Part shown: one piece after another, positions 62,496-64,000 of the stretch
Position numbering within the stretch: position 1 is the first letter of the stretch
Layout: each line of letters begins with the position of its first letter
Assembly: GCF_009834875.1 (NCBI RefSeq)
Contig: NZ_WVHT01000002.1
Span: forward strand, 62,001-126,000
Reading direction: 5' to 3'
DNA: 64,000 nucleotides
From: Hufsiella arboris
Lineage (GTDB): Bacteria > Bacteroidota > Bacteroidia > Sphingobacteriales > Sphingobacteriaceae
Notes under the pieces: model-generated
The model's database searches: none
Seen by the model: only the letters and a program-made list of their open reading frames with translations
What the model was told of the DNA's origin: nothing
Translations under genes and position numbers: made by a program

Positions 62496-63386
62496 TTACA
62501 CCAGATTGCTCTTGATATAACCAATACTCTTGGTAATACTGTCGAACGGTGATCCAGGAGTTTTATCCTGCTCCACGAAGAAGTATTTCATTCCTGATTT
62601 ACCGGCATTAGCAAATATCTTTTTGAAGTCGATCGAACCGCTGCCTACTTCCGCGAAACTGTGTTCAGGTGTTTTATCCATGTCCTTCACATGCCATAGC
62701 GGGAATCTTCCCGGATGCTTGTTAAACAGTTCGACAGGATCATGGCCGGCTTTGGTTGCCCAATATAAATCCAGCTCCATTTTTACCAGGTTTGCATCGG
62801 TATTATTTAACAAAACGTCATAAGGAAGCTTGCCATCTTCAGCCTGGAATTCAAAATCATGATTGTGATAGCAGAATTGGATTCCTGCTTTTTTACAGGT
62901 TTCTCCCGCCTTGTTAAAGTTTTCTGCCAGTTTTTTGTAGTTATCAAGGTTGCCGCGCTCATCCGGCATCAGGTAAGCGCAAACCATGTATTTGATGCCG
63001 ACCGCTGCTGCATCATCAACGGCTTTATCCCATTCATGCAGCAAAGTTCCTTTTAAATCGTTGCCGTTCATTTTTGCTTGCCCCAGAATGTAGTGGCTGC
63101 TCGGTATGATCAACCCGTTTTTTTTCAGCTCAGCGGCAAATTTTACAGGAGTCATTCCATAAAAGGTTTGAGTGCCGGTATAAGTTGCTCCTTCAACGGA
63201 ATTATAGCCTATCTGCGCAACTTTCGCCAATGTTCCTGCCGGGTCTTTCGCCATTGCATCACGAACTGTATAAAGCTGCAGCCCGATCAGTTTTCCTTTT
63301 TTGCTTTCGGCAAAGAGGGAAGGTGCAACCAGCATCCCTGCAGAGAACAACGCTGTTGACTTGATAAAAGATCTTCTTGTAGTCAT
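62496..63386 (-). CDS. Exported sugar phosphate isomerase/epimerase-like protein, copy 1
   Basis: A 296-aa TIM-barrel protein of the xylose isomerase-like/AP-endonuclease 2 superfamily. The signal peptide begins MTTRRSFIKSTALFSAG, with a twin-arginine-like RR. The barrel shows KLIGLQLYTVRDAMAKDPAGTLAKVAQIGYNSVEGA, CYHNHDFEFQ, KMELDLYWATKAG and PLWHVKDMD, with His/Glu/Asp metal ligands. In Bacteroidota such exported proteins accompany carbohydrate or inositol metabolism. It lies 18 bp downstream of a paralogue. Confidence 0.9.
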   Translation of the reverse strand: MTTRRSFIKSTALFSAGMLVAPSLFAESKKGKLIGLQLYTVRDAMAKDPAGTLAKVAQIGYNSVEGATYTGTQTFYGMTPVKFAAELKKNGLIIPSSHYILGQAKMNGNDLKGTLLHEWDKAVDDAAAVGIKYMVCAYLMPDERGNLDNYKKLAENFNKAGETCKKAGIQFCYHNHDFEFQAEDGKLPYDVLLNNTDANLVKMELDLYWATKAGHDPVELFNKHPGRFPLWHVKDMDKTPEHSFAEVGSGSIDFKKIFANAGKSGMKYFFVEQDKTPGSPFDSITKSIGYIKSNLV

Positions 63387-63404
63387 AATGTTATAATTGG
63401 TTTT

Positions 63405-64000
63405 TTATTTGTTAATATAATCGTAATCGTATTTGAGACTTTCCAGCGGCTGTGTGCTGTATTCTTCCTGTTCCACAAAAAAATATTTCATACCCGAGGC
63501 TGCTTTCATGTCAAGTAAACCTTTGATATCAACGTCACCTTTGCCAAATTCAGTACTGTGCTTTTTAGCTTTGTTCATATCTTTGAGATGCCATAACGGA
63601 AAACGTCCCGGATATTTTTTAAAATAGGTTGCAGGATCATTTCCCGTAACAATGAGCCAGCCCAGGTCAAGCTCCATTTGTACAAGCTTCGGATCAGTAT
63701 TGTCTAATAAGATATCATACAGCGTTTGCCCGTTTTCTTTTTCGAACTCATATTCGTGATTGTGATAACCGAAAATGAGTCCGGCCTTTTTACATTCTTC
63801 GCCTGCTTTGTTGAAACGCTCGGCCGCTCGTTTATAATTATCAATTCCTTGAATTTCCACTGGCAAGACTGAGCATACCAGGTAGGTTTGTCCCGCCTCG
63901 GCAGCCATGTCAATCGATTGCTGCCATTTCCCGTCGATCTGGACGTGGCCGCTTCTCAGAGTCATTCCCAGGTCGGAGCAGATTTTTTTTATTTCTTTTG
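63405..64000 (-). CDS. Sugar phosphate isomerase/epimerase-like protein, copy 2 (N-terminus outside window)
   Basis: A partial gene that continues past the window edge: codons upstream of the internal ATG at 63965 remain open and read KEIKKICSDLGM, a normal piece of the barrel. It is a paralogue of the following gene, with FGYHNHEYEFEKENGQTLYDILLDNTDPKLVQMELDLGW, FPLWHLKDMNKAKKHS and KYFFVEQEEY. The catalytic/metal residues seen here are conserved. The complete N-terminus, possibly with a signal peptide, is not visible. Confidence 0.88.
   Translation of the reverse strand, partial: KEIKKICSDLGMTLRSGHVQIDGKWQQSIDMAAEAGQTYLVCSVLPVEIQGIDNYKRAAERFNKAGEECKKAGLIFGYHNHEYEFEKENGQTLYDILLDNTDPKLVQMELDLGWLIVTGNDPATYFKKYPGRFPLWHLKDMNKAKKHSTEFGKGDVDIKGLLDMKAASGMKYFFVEQEEYSTQPLESLKYDYDYINK

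Overview
The window is chromosomal DNA of a Bacteroidota bacterium, most likely Sphingobacteriaceae (Mucilaginibacter/Pedobacter type). The reasons are a SusC/SusD pair heading a long glycan-degradation operon, a 7TM-DISM/LuxR-type regulator, SMP-30, ThuA and sugar-isomerase-like secreted proteins, many Cys-Lys-Lys lipoprotein signals, and promoters of the Bacteroidota TAnnTTTG type. No rRNA, tRNA, CRISPR array or complete insertion sequence was recognised.

Region 1 (1-about 8,000, all minus strand) looks like part of a mobilizable genomic island. A defence operon runs abiEi, abiEii, hsdR, a 124-aa protein, then hsdM (cut by the window start), with 4-bp overlaps or gaps under 10 bp. Upstream lies a mobilization module: a single-TM protein, a relaxase, MobC, an oriT-like region and a frameshifted Toprim/primase gene. 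Two hairpins near 7.83-7.98 kb may mark the end of the element. No integrase and no hsdS are in the window.

Region 2 (8.2-26.6 kb) is a loose set of mostly small genes: a PAS histidine kinase, a DUF6624 protein, two alpha/beta hydrolases, a rifampin ADP-ribosyltransferase (arr), a dihydrofolate-reductase-like protein, an ArsR/SRPBCC/DoxX operon with DUF4256 and YdeI-like genes, a cupin, a nucleotidyltransferase, tandem SRPBCC proteins, a GlxA-type regulator, a membrane-bound winged-helix regulator divergent from yceI, a GNAT acetyltransferase and an aldo/keto reductase. Remnants of genes (a Crp/Fnr fragment, a bare signal peptide) show turnover.

Region 3 (26.9-33.3 kb) is a DNA-damage module: imuA-imuB-dnaE2 (mutagenic translesion synthesis) divergent from alkB. 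A perfect palindrome lies between two divergent TAnnTTTG boxes, so one repressor could govern both sides.

Region 4 (35.1-60.5 kb) is a large polysaccharide utilization locus. A 7TM-DISM/LuxR-type regulator precedes a susC promoter carrying four TGTAG half-sites in 11-bp phase. susC and susD are followed by a terminator and then GH16, GH30 (three), GH5, SMP-30, a seven-heme cytochrome c, GH3, two alginate-lyase-fold proteins, GH18, ThuA, GH9 and a DUF5009 membrane protein. The enzyme set fits beta-1,3/beta-1,6-glucan plus chitin, that is, fungal cell wall. The cytochrome and the lactonase-like protein are unusual members and hint at an oxidative step.

Region 5 (60.6-64 kb) holds cbpA-cbpM, a GDSL esterase, and on the minus strand two tandem secreted sugar-isomerase-like proteins, the second running off the window.
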